Source: Hydrogenothermaceae bacterium (GTDB taxonomy: Bacteria; Aquificota; Aquificae; Hydrogenothermales; Hydrogenothermaceae). Taken from it: DNA of 5,375 nt. Location of the stretch: the NCBI GenBank assembly GCA_026984415.1, contig JALSSE010000017.1, forward strand, positions 1 through 5,375, in the 5' to 3' direction. The stretch's first letter is position 1; the number at the start of each line of letters is the position of its first letter. Both the position numbers and the translations under genes were made by a program. Of the stretch, positions 1-5,375 are shown one piece after another. The notes under the pieces were generated by a model. The model was not told where the DNA came from and searched no databases. It saw only the letters and a program-made list of their open reading frames with translations.

Positions 1-432
1 AATAAAACAAGGAAAAAATTAAAATGGATAGAAAATTTTTATATAGATTCTTACTTAAGTTATCTGTGGAACAAATCATTTGAATATTATCTTATGGAAA
101 ACTTCACAGGACACTTCATTCAAGAAAAAGAATTTAGATTTTTTATTCCAGAAACAGATTATAGTTATCTGATGGAAAATGTTTCTAAGTTCTGGAGTAT
201 ATCAGGTTATAAAGTAAATATGGATAGGGAAAAAGAGTTCTATAAAAAGGTTTTGAAAAACGATTTTGAGTTTGAAGAATTTATTGAAATATTAAAAAAT
301 TTAAGAATTAAAGGGGATTACAGAAAAACTTTTGTGAAAGTTGAAGACCTAAATATAAATGGAAAATATATTTCTTTTTTTCTTCCAAAGGGAAGTTATG
401 GGACAATGTATTTAAAGCATATTTTCAAATAA
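1..432 (+). CDS. truD: tRNA pseudouridine synthase D (TruD), C-terminal part; 5' end outside window
   Basis: TruD converts uridine 13 of certain tRNAs (tRNA-Glu in E. coli) to pseudouridine in the cytoplasm. Frame 1 is open from the first base to the TAA at 430-432, giving 143 residues. The ATG at 94 is therefore an internal Met, not the start. Two family signatures are visible. Near partial residues 14-25 is a SYLSYLWN-like segment matching the TruD 'SA.rSylFN' helix. At residues 124-139 is FFLPKGSYGTMYLK, matching the family's C-terminal 'F.LPaGSyAT.vlRel'. A GDYRKTFVKVEDL stretch before it fits the conserved 'R....v.pedL' element. The catalytic Asp and the pseudouridine synthase core lie upstream of the window and cannot be checked. 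Family members are about 350-400 residues, so over half is missing. The 3' end overlaps the convergent GGDEF/EAL gene by 21 bp. Confidence 0.87.
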   Translation, partial: NKTRKKLKWIENFYIDSYLSYLWNKSFEYYLMENFTGHFIQEKEFRFFIPETDYSYLMENVSKFWSISGYKVNMDREKEFYKKVLKNDFEFEEFIEILKNLRIKGDYRKTFVKVEDLNINGKYISFFLPKGSYGTMYLKHIFK

Positions 433-3400
433 ATACCTGTTAACTTCTTCAACAGGTAAAGGTTTTGAAAGAAGAAATCCCTGAACCATATCACAGTTTA
501 TACTTTTTAACAGTTCCAACTGCTCCTGTTTTTCTACTCCTTCAGCAATAGTTTTCATATTTAACTTTTTTGACAAGTTTATTATTGTTTCAACAACTGC
601 AAGGTCGTATGGGTCATCTACAATGTCTTTTATAAAAGATATATCTATTTTTAAAATATCAGCTGGTATATTTCTTAAATATGAAAGAGATGAATAACCT
701 GTCCCAAAGTCATCAATAGATATTTTGAAACCAGTTTCTTTAATTCTTTTCAGTAATACTAAAGCTGATTTAAAATTGTCAATAAAAGAATTTTCTGTAA
801 TCTCAAAAGTTATCAAATCCGGGTCTACTTGATTATCTTCAACAATCTTTAACATCTTTTCCAAAAAGTTTTCTTTTTTAAATGAGACTGGAGATATGTT
901 TATAGAAACTGGAAAAAGTTTATAACCTTTAGACTTCCATATATTTAAATTTTTACATACCTCTTTTATTATCCATTGTTCTACTTCACGGATTAAACCT
1001 GTTTCTTCTAAAATAGGTATAAATTTGGCTGGTGAAATTAATTCAGAACCAAGTTTCCATCTAAGAAGTGCTTCAAATCCTTTTAATTCCTGTGTTTTAG
1101 CATCAAAATAAGGCTGATAGTAAATAAGAAAATTTTCATTTTTTAATGCATCTACCATATGTTTTTTAAGAATAAGGAATTCTGAAGCTTTCTGGTTCAT
1201 TACATTTTCATAAAACTTGTACTCATTTTCCCCTTCTGTTTTTGCAGAAGAAAGGGCTATATCAGCCTGTTTTAATAGAGTTTCCGCATCTTCACCGTCA
1301 TCAGGAAAAATAGCAATTCCTATGTTATAAGAAAAGATAAAATTGTTTCCTTTTATAGTTATAGGTTTTAAAAGCTCTTCTTTTATTTTTTCAAGGACTA
1401 AAAGTATATGTTTTTTATCGGCAAGGTCTTCTAATAGTATTCCAAATTCATCGTTACCTATCCTTGAGATTATATCTCCTTTTCTGAATATTTTTTTTAA
1501 CTTCCTTGCAAAACTTTTCAGGTACTCATCTCCAATGTTATAGCCATAGGTGTTGTTTATATAGGAAAATTTATTAAGGTCTATAATAAGAATGGCAGCA
1601 TTTTGATTTTCGTGTTTAGCCCTTTCTAAATAGTTTGAAATTTCTTCTACAAAAAGGTTTCTATTTGGAAGTTTTGTAAGTACATCGTAAAAAGAGATTT
1701 TTTTAAGTTCGTCTTCTAAAAATTTTTCTTGAGTTATATCTTTACCTGTTTCTACAATGTTTGTAAGTTTCCCATTTATAAAAACAGGAATTATGGCTGA
1801 ATTCAGATAAAACAGCTCTCCATTCTTTTTTCTGTTAATAAAAATCCCTTCAAATGTTTCTCCTGCATTTATATACCTCCAGACTTTCTTGAAAAGGGAT
1901 TTACTCTGGTATCCAGATTCAAACATGTTTGCATGTTTTCCTATGATTTCATCTAATTTATACTGTGATATTTTTTCCACTGCTTTATTTGCATATAGTA
2001 TTTTTCCTTTTGGGTCAGTAATTAAAACCCAGTCAACTCCTTCATTTATTGCTGTATCAAGTATATCTTTCCATTTATCATTTTCTAATTTGTTTAGTAC
2101 AAAGCTTATATCTGTTTTTATTTCCTTAAATAAATTTAAAAAATCTTTATCAAAAAATCCCGGCTCTCCAGAGTAAAGGTTTAAAACCCCGTATATTTTT
2201 CCATTTTTCTCAAAAGGAATTGCCACCGATGATAAAAAACCAAGTTTTAGTTGTTGTTCTCTCCACGGTTTCATTACAGGATTTGTTCGGGTGTCTGGAT
2301 TTATTATAACTTTATTTTGAATGGCAGCCTGTGCTGTTGGACCTTTTGATGTTTCATCATTTTTCTTTAGGGAAATTTTTATAGACTTTATATAATCTGG
2401 ATACTTACCATAATAACTTACAGGATTTATAACTTCTTTTTTCTCATCTAAAAGACCAATCCAAGAAAACTTGAATCCGCAATGTTTTACAACAACTTCA
2501 CATATATTATTAAAAACCTCTTCTTCTGATTTAGAATAAATTAAAATTTGATTTATTTCACTGAGTGTTCTGTATAATCTTGATAAATTTTGAATTTTTT
2601 TAATAGTTTTATTCTTTTCTGTAATGTCTCTCAAAATACTGATTATATACTTTTTACCTTCAATATTTATAAGCTGACTGTGAACTTCTGCAGGAAATAC
2701 TGTTTTATCTTTTTTAACCATCTCTGATTCAAAAACGAAATAACCTTTGTCTAAAAGATTTTTTAATACGGTATCTTTTTTAGAAAGAGATTCTGGAGTA
2801 ACTAAATCTTCCAATCTTTTTGTAAGTACTTCTTCCTTTGAATATCCAAATATTTTTGATGCAGTTTTGTTAACATAAACAGGTTTTAAAGTCTCAAAAT
2901 CTCTTATAATAACGGCATCCCCAATATTTTCTAAAACAAAAGAATCTAATTCTAAAGATTTCCTGTACTCTTTCTCTTTGGTTATATCAATAACAATAGC
3001 AAGTCCATGTGGTTTGCTATCAATCAGTACTGTATTTGTGTATACTTTGCAGTATTTCATTTTGCCTGATTTTGTTTTCATAGGCAATTCGTTATAGTAC
3101 TGTCCAAACCTTTTTCCTTCTAAACGTTCTTTTACAATACTCTTTATCTTTTCTCTTAATTCTGGAGATACAATTTCCCACGGATACATATTTTTAAATT
3201 CTTCAAGGGAATACCCAAACTGATTTTGCATCTCTTTATTTGCAAATACAAATTTTTCCCTATAAAGGAATATACCAACCGGTGAATCTGATGAAATCAC
3301 CTCAAATAGATGTTTCTCTTCAGTTACATTTTCCCATATTCCAATTATTTCAACCTTATTGTCTTCTTTTTTTAAAACCCGTACAGTATCTTTTACCCAG

Positions 3401-3684
3401 AGGTAACTTCCATCTTTTTTTTGAACCCTGTAGCTTCTTGATAATGTTTCCTGTTGAAAAATTCTTTTTGTATTTTCAATTACATAATCCAAATCTTCAG
3501 GATATATATGTTTAAACCACCAGTAAGGGTCTTTTTTTATTTCCTCAAATGAAAAACCTGTTAAATCCTGTATGTAGTCATTAAGAAATTTGATTTCTTC
3601 TATTTTTACATTATCTTCCTGTATCTCACCTTTAACATAATAAACAACTGCTGGAATATTTTGTAATACAAATTTATTTATCAA
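412..3684 (-). CDS. Soluble multi-sensor c-di-GMP protein: PAS x3 - GAF - PAS - GGDEF(GNDEF) - EAL, probable phosphodiesterase
   Basis: This 1090-residue protein has no signal peptide or membrane segment, so it is probably a cytoplasmic sensor. Domains in order: PAS1 ~5-125, PAS2 ~127-238, PAS3 ~247-356 (each ending in a PAC-like 'DITeek' motif), GAF ~372-532, PAS4 ~538-654, GGDEF ~662-823, EAL ~838-1082. The EAL domain looks fully active for c-di-GMP hydrolysis: E871 (EALLRW), N929, E961, D991/D992 (DDFGTGYSSL), K1012, E1048 and Q1068 (QGF). Their spacing equals that of the RocR catalytic set as I know it. The GGDEF domain keeps metal Asp D702, guanine-contact positions N710 and D719, and an RxxD inhibitory site (R734-D737) five residues before the motif. 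The motif itself is G743-N-D-E-F, and the metal loop reads DLN rather than DLD. Net activity is therefore probably phosphodiesterase, with GGDEF as a nucleotide sensor; weak cyclase activity is not excluded. The start is TTG with AAAGGA (3691-3696) 6 nt upstream. An in-frame TAA at 3706-3708 with no ATG or GTG in between fixes it. Input signals are not readable from sequence. Confidence 0.95.
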   Translation of the reverse strand: MINKFVLQNIPAVVYYVKGEIQEDNVKIEEIKFLNDYIQDLTGFSFEEIKKDPYWWFKHIYPEDLDYVIENTKRIFQQETLSRSYRVQKKDGSYLWVKDTVRVLKKEDNKVEIIGIWENVTEEKHLFEVISSDSPVGIFLYREKFVFANKEMQNQFGYSLEEFKNMYPWEIVSPELREKIKSIVKERLEGKRFGQYYNELPMKTKSGKMKYCKVYTNTVLIDSKPHGLAIVIDITKEKEYRKSLELDSFVLENIGDAVIIRDFETLKPVYVNKTASKIFGYSKEEVLTKRLEDLVTPESLSKKDTVLKNLLDKGYFVFESEMVKKDKTVFPAEVHSQLINIEGKKYIISILRDITEKNKTIKKIQNLSRLYRTLSEINQILIYSKSEEEVFNNICEVVVKHCGFKFSWIGLLDEKKEVINPVSYYGKYPDYIKSIKISLKKNDETSKGPTAQAAIQNKVIINPDTRTNPVMKPWREQQLKLGFLSSVAIPFEKNGKIYGVLNLYSGEPGFFDKDFLNLFKEIKTDISFVLNKLENDKWKDILDTAINEGVDWVLITDPKGKILYANKAVEKISQYKLDEIIGKHANMFESGYQSKSLFKKVWRYINAGETFEGIFINRKKNGELFYLNSAIIPVFINGKLTNIVETGKDITQEKFLEDELKKISFYDVLTKLPNRNLFVEEISNYLERAKHENQNAAILIIDLNKFSYINNTYGYNIGDEYLKSFARKLKKIFRKGDIISRIGNDEFGILLEDLADKKHILLVLEKIKEELLKPITIKGNNFIFSYNIGIAIFPDDGEDAETLLKQADIALSSAKTEGENEYKFYENVMNQKASEFLILKKHMVDALKNENFLIYYQPYFDAKTQELKGFEALLRWKLGSELISPAKFIPILEETGLIREVEQWIIKEVCKNLNIWKSKGYKLFPVSINISPVSFKKENFLEKMLKIVEDNQVDPDLITFEITENSFIDNFKSALVLLKRIKETGFKISIDDFGTGYSSLSYLRNIPADILKIDISFIKDIVDDPYDLAVVETIINLSKKLNMKTIAEGVEKQEQLELLKSINCDMVQGFLLSKPLPVEEVNRYLFENML
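434..458 (+). terminator. Hairpin just after the truD stop; weak terminator candidate
   Basis: TACCTGTT (434-441) and AACAGGTA (451-458) are perfect 8-bp inverted repeats around a 9-nt loop, starting two bases after the truD TAA. On the plus strand the hairpin is followed by AAGGTTTTG rather than a run of T, and only three of the eight pairs are G-C. It is therefore a poor classical intrinsic terminator, especially for a thermophile. The same bases encode the last residues of the convergent GGDEF/EAL gene, where the hairpin would be translated through. It could be chance within coding DNA. Confidence 0.3.
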
Positions 3685-3690
3685 TTTTTT

Positions 3691-3696
3691 TCCTTT
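3691..3696 (-). promoter_or_regulatory. Ribosome binding site deciding the TTG start of the GGDEF/EAL gene
   Basis: AAAGGA on the minus strand lies 6 nt before the TTG at 3684-3682. No ATG or GTG exists between that TTG and the upstream in-frame TAA (3708-3706). The next in-frame Met is residue 152, beyond the whole first PAS domain, so this site supports initiation at TTG. Confidence 0.7.
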
Positions 3697-3711
3697 TATT
3701 TGTAGTTAATC

Positions 3712-3742
3712 TTAATATCGTTTATAAATATATTTATTTCAA
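3712..3742 (-). promoter_or_regulatory. Candidate promoter of the GGDEF/EAL gene
   Basis: Read on the minus strand, TTGAAA (3742-3737) resembles a -35 box and TATTAA (3717-3712) a -10 box, with a 19-bp spacer. Transcription would begin about 20 nt before the TTG start, leaving room for the AAAGGA ribosome site. The spacer is longer than the usual 17 bp. In such AT-rich DNA, matches of this quality occur by chance. Confidence 0.3.
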
Positions 3743-3749
3743 TAAACTT

Positions 3750-3762
3750 TTATCGGCGATAA
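3750..3762. promoter_or_regulatory. Perfect 13-bp palindrome in the divergent promoter region; operator candidate
   Basis: TTATCG-G-CGATAA is a perfect inverted repeat of 6-bp arms around one central base. It is one of the few G+C-bearing spots in a very AT-rich intergenic region. It sits upstream of the TATAAT on the plus strand, near where its -35 would lie, and just upstream of the candidate -35 on the minus strand. A factor bound here could affect both transcription units. A further TATCG, in the same orientation as the left arm, occurs at 3716-3720 over the candidate minus-strand -10. I do not recognise the site as that of a named regulator. Confidence 0.4.
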
Positions 3763-3775
3763 TAGAAAAAATTTT

Positions 3776-3781
3776 TATAAT
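3776..3781 (+). promoter_or_regulatory. Candidate -10 box (TATAAT) for the thioredoxin-fold/rhodanese pair
   Basis: This is an exact TATAAT match, preceded by an A-tract/T-tract run at 3766-3776. Transcription would start near 3788, giving a leader of about 48 nt to the ATG at 3836. No good -35 is present at 17 bp: the bases there, TCGGCG, belong to the palindrome at 3750-3762. That would fit a promoter needing an activator or being controlled at that site. An exact hexamer is not strong evidence in AT-rich DNA. Confidence 0.4.
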
Positions 3782-3835
3782 AGATTACAATATTAATCAT
3801 TGAATATAAGGAATAAAGCATATATTTATTTTATT

Positions 3836-4342
3836 ATGAGTAAAATTTTTATGAAAAATATTTTTTCTATACTTTTGGTATTTTGCTTGTTTTCTTTTTC
3901 TTTTGCTGGGAGAAAAGCACCTTACTTTAGCTTACCTTCAGATGTTATTAACAGCAGCCAGATAATAAATATAAAACAGCTTAAAGGTAAACCTGTAGTC
4001 CTGATATTTTGGGGTATAAACTGTATGACCTGTAAAAGAGAGCTTCCCCAACTTCAAAGCATATATGAAATTTACAAAAATAAAGGAATTCAGTTTCTTA
4101 CAATAGTAGTTGATACAGAAGATAAAAATGACATACTGGAGACTAAAAAGAGATGGCAAATAACAATTCCCGGTTTAATTTCAGATAAAAATACAATGTA
4201 TAAATACAGGATATATGGTGTTCCTGTTGTTTACTTTTTAAACAAAAATTTAAAAGTGGTAAAAGTTCTTTATGGTGCCCAACCCCGTGAAAAAATAGAA
4301 AAGATACTGAATTCTTTAATTAAAGAAGAAAAAAATAATTAA
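3836..4342 (+). CDS. Secreted TlpA/ResA-like thioredoxin-fold protein with NCMTC active site
   Basis: A thiol-disulfide oxidoreductase of the TlpA/ResA type, predicted to act outside the cytoplasmic membrane (periplasmic or membrane-tethered). With the ATG at 3836 it has 168 residues. Residues 1-24 form a signal peptide (Lys-bearing start, hydrophobic ILLVFCLFSFSF, likely cleavage after A24) or an N-terminal anchor. The fold marks are KAPYFSLP at 27-34, LKGKPVVLIFW at 49-59, the C63-M-T-C66 redox pair followed by KRELPQL, and the cis-proline in GVP (P130). The family usually has Trp just before the first Cys (WCxxC); here it is Asn62, so redox potential or partner may differ. The start is uncertain. 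ATG 3851 gives the cleanest signal peptide, with a weak GAG 10 nt before it. TTG 3800 is possible but has no ribosome site, and the AAGGA at 3808-3812 is 23 nt from ATG 3836. The rhodanese gene follows after 53 nt on the same strand, suggesting an operon. Reductase, cytochrome-maturation or sulfur-relay roles cannot be separated from sequence. Confidence 0.87.
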   Translation: MSKIFMKNIFSILLVFCLFSFSFAGRKAPYFSLPSDVINSSQIINIKQLKGKPVVLIFWGINCMTCKRELPQLQSIYEIYKNKGIQFLTIVVDTEDKNDILETKKRWQITIPGLISDKNTMYKYRIYGVPVVYFLNKNLKVVKVLYGAQPREKIEKILNSLIKEEKNN

Positions 4343-4383
4343 AATCATACAAAAAGATACAGATAAAAATTATTCTAAAAACT

Positions 4384-4388
4384 GGAGG
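4384..4388 (+). promoter_or_regulatory. Strong Shine-Dalgarno of the rhodanese gene
   Basis: GGAGG lies 7 nt before the ATG at 4396. It is the best ribosome site in the window, in contrast with the poor one of the upstream thioredoxin-fold gene. If the two genes share a transcript, the rhodanese may be made in greater amount. No terminator-like hairpin is seen in the 53 nt between the genes. Confidence 0.8.
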
Positions 4389-4395
4389 TAAATAA

Positions 4396-4782
4396 ATGAA
4401 AAAATTATTATCAATTTATATAACAACCTTACTTATAACAATTGGAGCAATTGCCTATCAAAACCTGAACCCGAAAGAGTTTTATAAGGAAATTAACAGT
4501 GATAAAGATATTCTATTAATAGATGTTAGAACACCTATGGAATACCAGAAAGACGGTCATATAAAAGGTTCAAAACTTATACCTATTCAGGTTTTTACAA
4601 AATTTATGCCAGAATTAGAAAAGTTTAAAGAAAAGAAAATTTACGTTTACTGCAGGTCTGGAAGCAGAAGTTCTATGGTAAGTAGATTTTTAGATAAAAT
4701 GGGTTTTAAAAAAGTTTATAACCTGAAAGGTGGAATAATCCAATGGAAGAACAACAATCTTCCTGTAGAATACGGAAAATAA
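4396..4782 (+). CDS. Secreted single-domain rhodanese (sulfurtransferase)
   Basis: A single rhodanese domain of 128 residues that probably carries sulfane sulfur as a cysteine persulfide in the periplasm. Residues 1-20 look like a signal peptide (KK, hydrophobic stretch, AIA before Y21) or an N-terminal anchor. The domain spans ~22-125. It has the D43-V-R substrate-wall motif, the EY..GHI segment (49-56), the catalytic Cys C86 opening a six-residue loop CRSGSR (86-91), and the closing GGIIQW (112-117). A six-residue loop is typical of sulfurtransferases; Cdc25-type phosphatases have seven. All expected catalytic features are intact. ATG 4396 is supported by GGAGG at 7 nt. The gene follows the TlpA-like gene by 53 nt, so the pair may exchange thiol or persulfide sulfur outside the cell membrane. 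The donor and acceptor are unknown. Its stop touches the stop of the convergent ybeY with no gap. Confidence 0.92.
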   Translation: MKKLLSIYITTLLITIGAIAYQNLNPKEFYKEINSDKDILLIDVRTPMEYQKDGHIKGSKLIPIQVFTKFMPELEKFKEKKIYVYCRSGSRSSMVSRFLDKMGFKKVYNLKGGIIQWKNNNLPVEYGK

Positions 4783-5223
4783 TCAATTCTTCACGGCTGT
4801 AATAAGTTCTTTTTCTTTCTGGAACATAATTTTTGCATCTTCTTCTGATTTTTCATGGTCATACCCAAGTAGATGTAAAAGTCCGTGGGCTAAAAGTCTT
4901 ATCATCTCTTCTTTGAAGCTGTTTCCAAACTCTTTTGCATGTTCTTTTGCATAAGGAATTGAAATAACTATATCCCCTAAAATTTTACACCCGTATGGGG
5001 TTTCCTCATTAATTGGAAAAGATAAAACATCGGTAGGTTTATCTTTTTTTCTCCATTCTTCATTTAATTTTTTTATTTCCTCGTTGTCTACCAACAACAC
5101 GCTTACTTCCACATTATCCAAACCAAGATAATCAAGCATTTTTTCTAAAAATTTTTCTAACTCTTCAACATCAACATCTTTATCAACATACTCTTCTGTT
5201 ATAAATATTTTATTCTTTTCCAT
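4783..5223 (-). CDS. ybeY: Endoribonuclease YbeY (rRNA maturation factor)
   Basis: YbeY is a zinc-dependent single-strand endoribonuclease involved in 16S rRNA 3'-end maturation and ribosome quality control in the cytoplasm. The protein shows the family's metal site HxxxHxxxxxH as [11 protein letters not shown], at residues 113-123 counting from the ATG at 5223 (H113, H117, H123). It also has the conserved 'LN.eWR..[10 protein letters not shown]' block, including Arg58. A Gly-Asp-Ile-Val strand (LGDIVIS) follows, as in the family. Length is 146 residues from ATG 5223, or 156 from the in-frame ATG at 5253. I prefer 5223 because it reduces overlap with the upstream phoH gene from 44 to 14 bp and drops a Lys/Arg-rich extension (LNRKRTA) that looks like read-through of phoH DNA. 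The longer start does have GAGGA 12 nt before it, so it is not excluded. Order and overlap with phoH indicate one transcript and translational coupling, as commonly seen for this pair. Confidence 0.94.
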   Translation of the reverse strand: MEKNKIFITEEYVDKDVDVEELEKFLEKMLDYLGLDNVEVSVLLVDNEEIKKLNEEWRKKDKPTDVLSFPINEETPYGCKILGDIVISIPYAKEHAKEFGNSFKEEMIRLLAHGLLHLLGYDHEKSEEDAKIMFQKEKELITAVKN

Positions 5224-5375
5224 TGCTGTTCTCTTCCGATTCAAATAAATCATAAGCTTTGATTATCCTCTGGACTACAGGATGTCTGACGACATCTTTT
5301 TCTGAAAATTTAACTATACCAATTCCTTCCACATTTTCCAATATTTTTACAGCCTGAACCAGACCAGACTGGCTC
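5210..5375 (-). CDS. phoH: PhoH-family ATPase, C-terminal end; 5' part outside window
   Basis: Reading the minus strand from the right edge (first whole codon at 5374-5372), the frame is open for 54 residues to a TAA at 5212-5210. The translation contains [17 protein letters not shown] followed by [18 protein letters not shown], then KAYD and an acidic tail. This is the typical C-terminus of PhoH/YbeZ proteins ('SGL..a..iL..i.gI.f..f...DVVRH.lVq.Iv.AY'). PhoH proteins are cytoplasmic P-loop ATPases linked to RNA metabolism, and E. coli YbeZ works with YbeY. The Walker A and B motifs lie beyond the window. The 3' end overlaps ybeY by 14 bp (44 bp if ybeY starts at 5253), consistent with coupled translation. 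Confidence 0.88.
   Translation of the reverse strand, partial: SQSGLVQAVKILENVEGIGIVKFSEKDVVRHPVVQRIIKAYDLFESEENSNGKE

Noticed and set aside
94..432. A free-standing 112-residue gene starting at ATG 94
   Set aside because: The same frame is open to base 1 and the upstream residues match TruD, so this Met is internal.
1343..1543. Plus-strand open frame of 66 codons
   Set aside because: It lies opposite the GGDEF coding region, is rich in Ser and Phe as expected from the complement of a Lys/Glu-rich gene, and has no family resemblance.
1889..2176. Plus-strand open frame of 95 codons
   Set aside because: It is antisense to the PAS4/GAF region, with biased composition and no ribosome site of note; a shadow of the large gene.
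3240..3515. Plus-strand open frame of 91 codons
   Set aside because: It is antisense to PAS1-PAS2, with low-complexity Phe/Leu content and no recognisable domain.
3685..3799. c-di-GMP or other riboswitch ahead of the GGDEF/EAL or thioredoxin-fold gene
   Set aside because: The likely leaders are about 20 and 48 nt, too short for a known aptamer, and no conserved riboswitch core was seen.
3938..4159. Minus-strand open frame of 73 codons
   Set aside because: It lies opposite the thioredoxin-fold gene, whose motifs are clear; the Tyr/Phe-rich product has no family features.
4745..4763. Hairpin GGAAGA / TCTTCC as a bidirectional terminator for the rhodanese and ybeY
   Set aside because: The stem is only 6 bp, lies within the rhodanese coding sequence before its stop, and has no T-run on either strand.
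5224..5253. ATG 5253 as the ybeY start
   Set aside because: Possible, but it gives a 44-bp overlap with phoH and a basic N-terminal extension; ATG 5223 is more economical. Kept only as an alternative.

Overview
This AT-rich window (roughly 30% G+C by eye) is dense bacterial chromosome. The proteins are rich in Lys, Glu and Ile, and both ATG and TTG starts are used. Together with paired secreted thiol/sulfur proteins and a PhoH-YbeY pair, this fits a thermophilic, sulfur-metabolising bacterium such as a Hydrogenothermaceae member (Sulfurihydrogenibium/Persephonella type) or a deep-branching Campylobacterota relative. The taxonomic guess is an inference from composition and gene content only.

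Layout, left to right: (1) the 3' end of a TruD-type tRNA pseudouridine synthase gene (+), running in from the left edge and open from base 1. (2) Converging with it and overlapping by 21 bp, a very large minus-strand gene for a soluble PAS-PAS-PAS-GAF-PAS-GGDEF-EAL protein. Its EAL domain has every catalytic residue, while its GGDEF motif is altered to GNDEF. (3) A compact divergent control region (about 150 bp) with candidate promoters on both strands and a perfect 13-bp palindrome. (4) A plus-strand pair: a secreted TlpA/ResA-like thioredoxin-fold protein with an NCMTC active site, then a secreted single-domain rhodanese with a strong Shine-Dalgarno. (5) Abutting the rhodanese stop with no gap, a minus-strand ybeY, preceded by and overlapping the 3' end of a phoH-family gene that runs off the right edge.

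The genes fall into three themes. TruD (tRNA modification) and PhoH-YbeY (rRNA maturation and ribosome quality control) are housekeeping RNA genes at the two edges. Between them sit a c-di-GMP sensor/effector and a divergently transcribed two-gene cell-envelope module for thiol/disulfide or sulfane-sulfur chemistry. The shared 115-164 bp control region makes co-regulation of these two units possible but does not prove it.

There is no RNA gene, mobile element, CRISPR array or gene-free stretch over 300 bases. I found no convincing new multi-gene system. The best leads are the GTP/c-di-GMP logic of the large regulator, the palindrome in the shared promoter region, and the unusual TlpA-like active site next to a secreted rhodanese.
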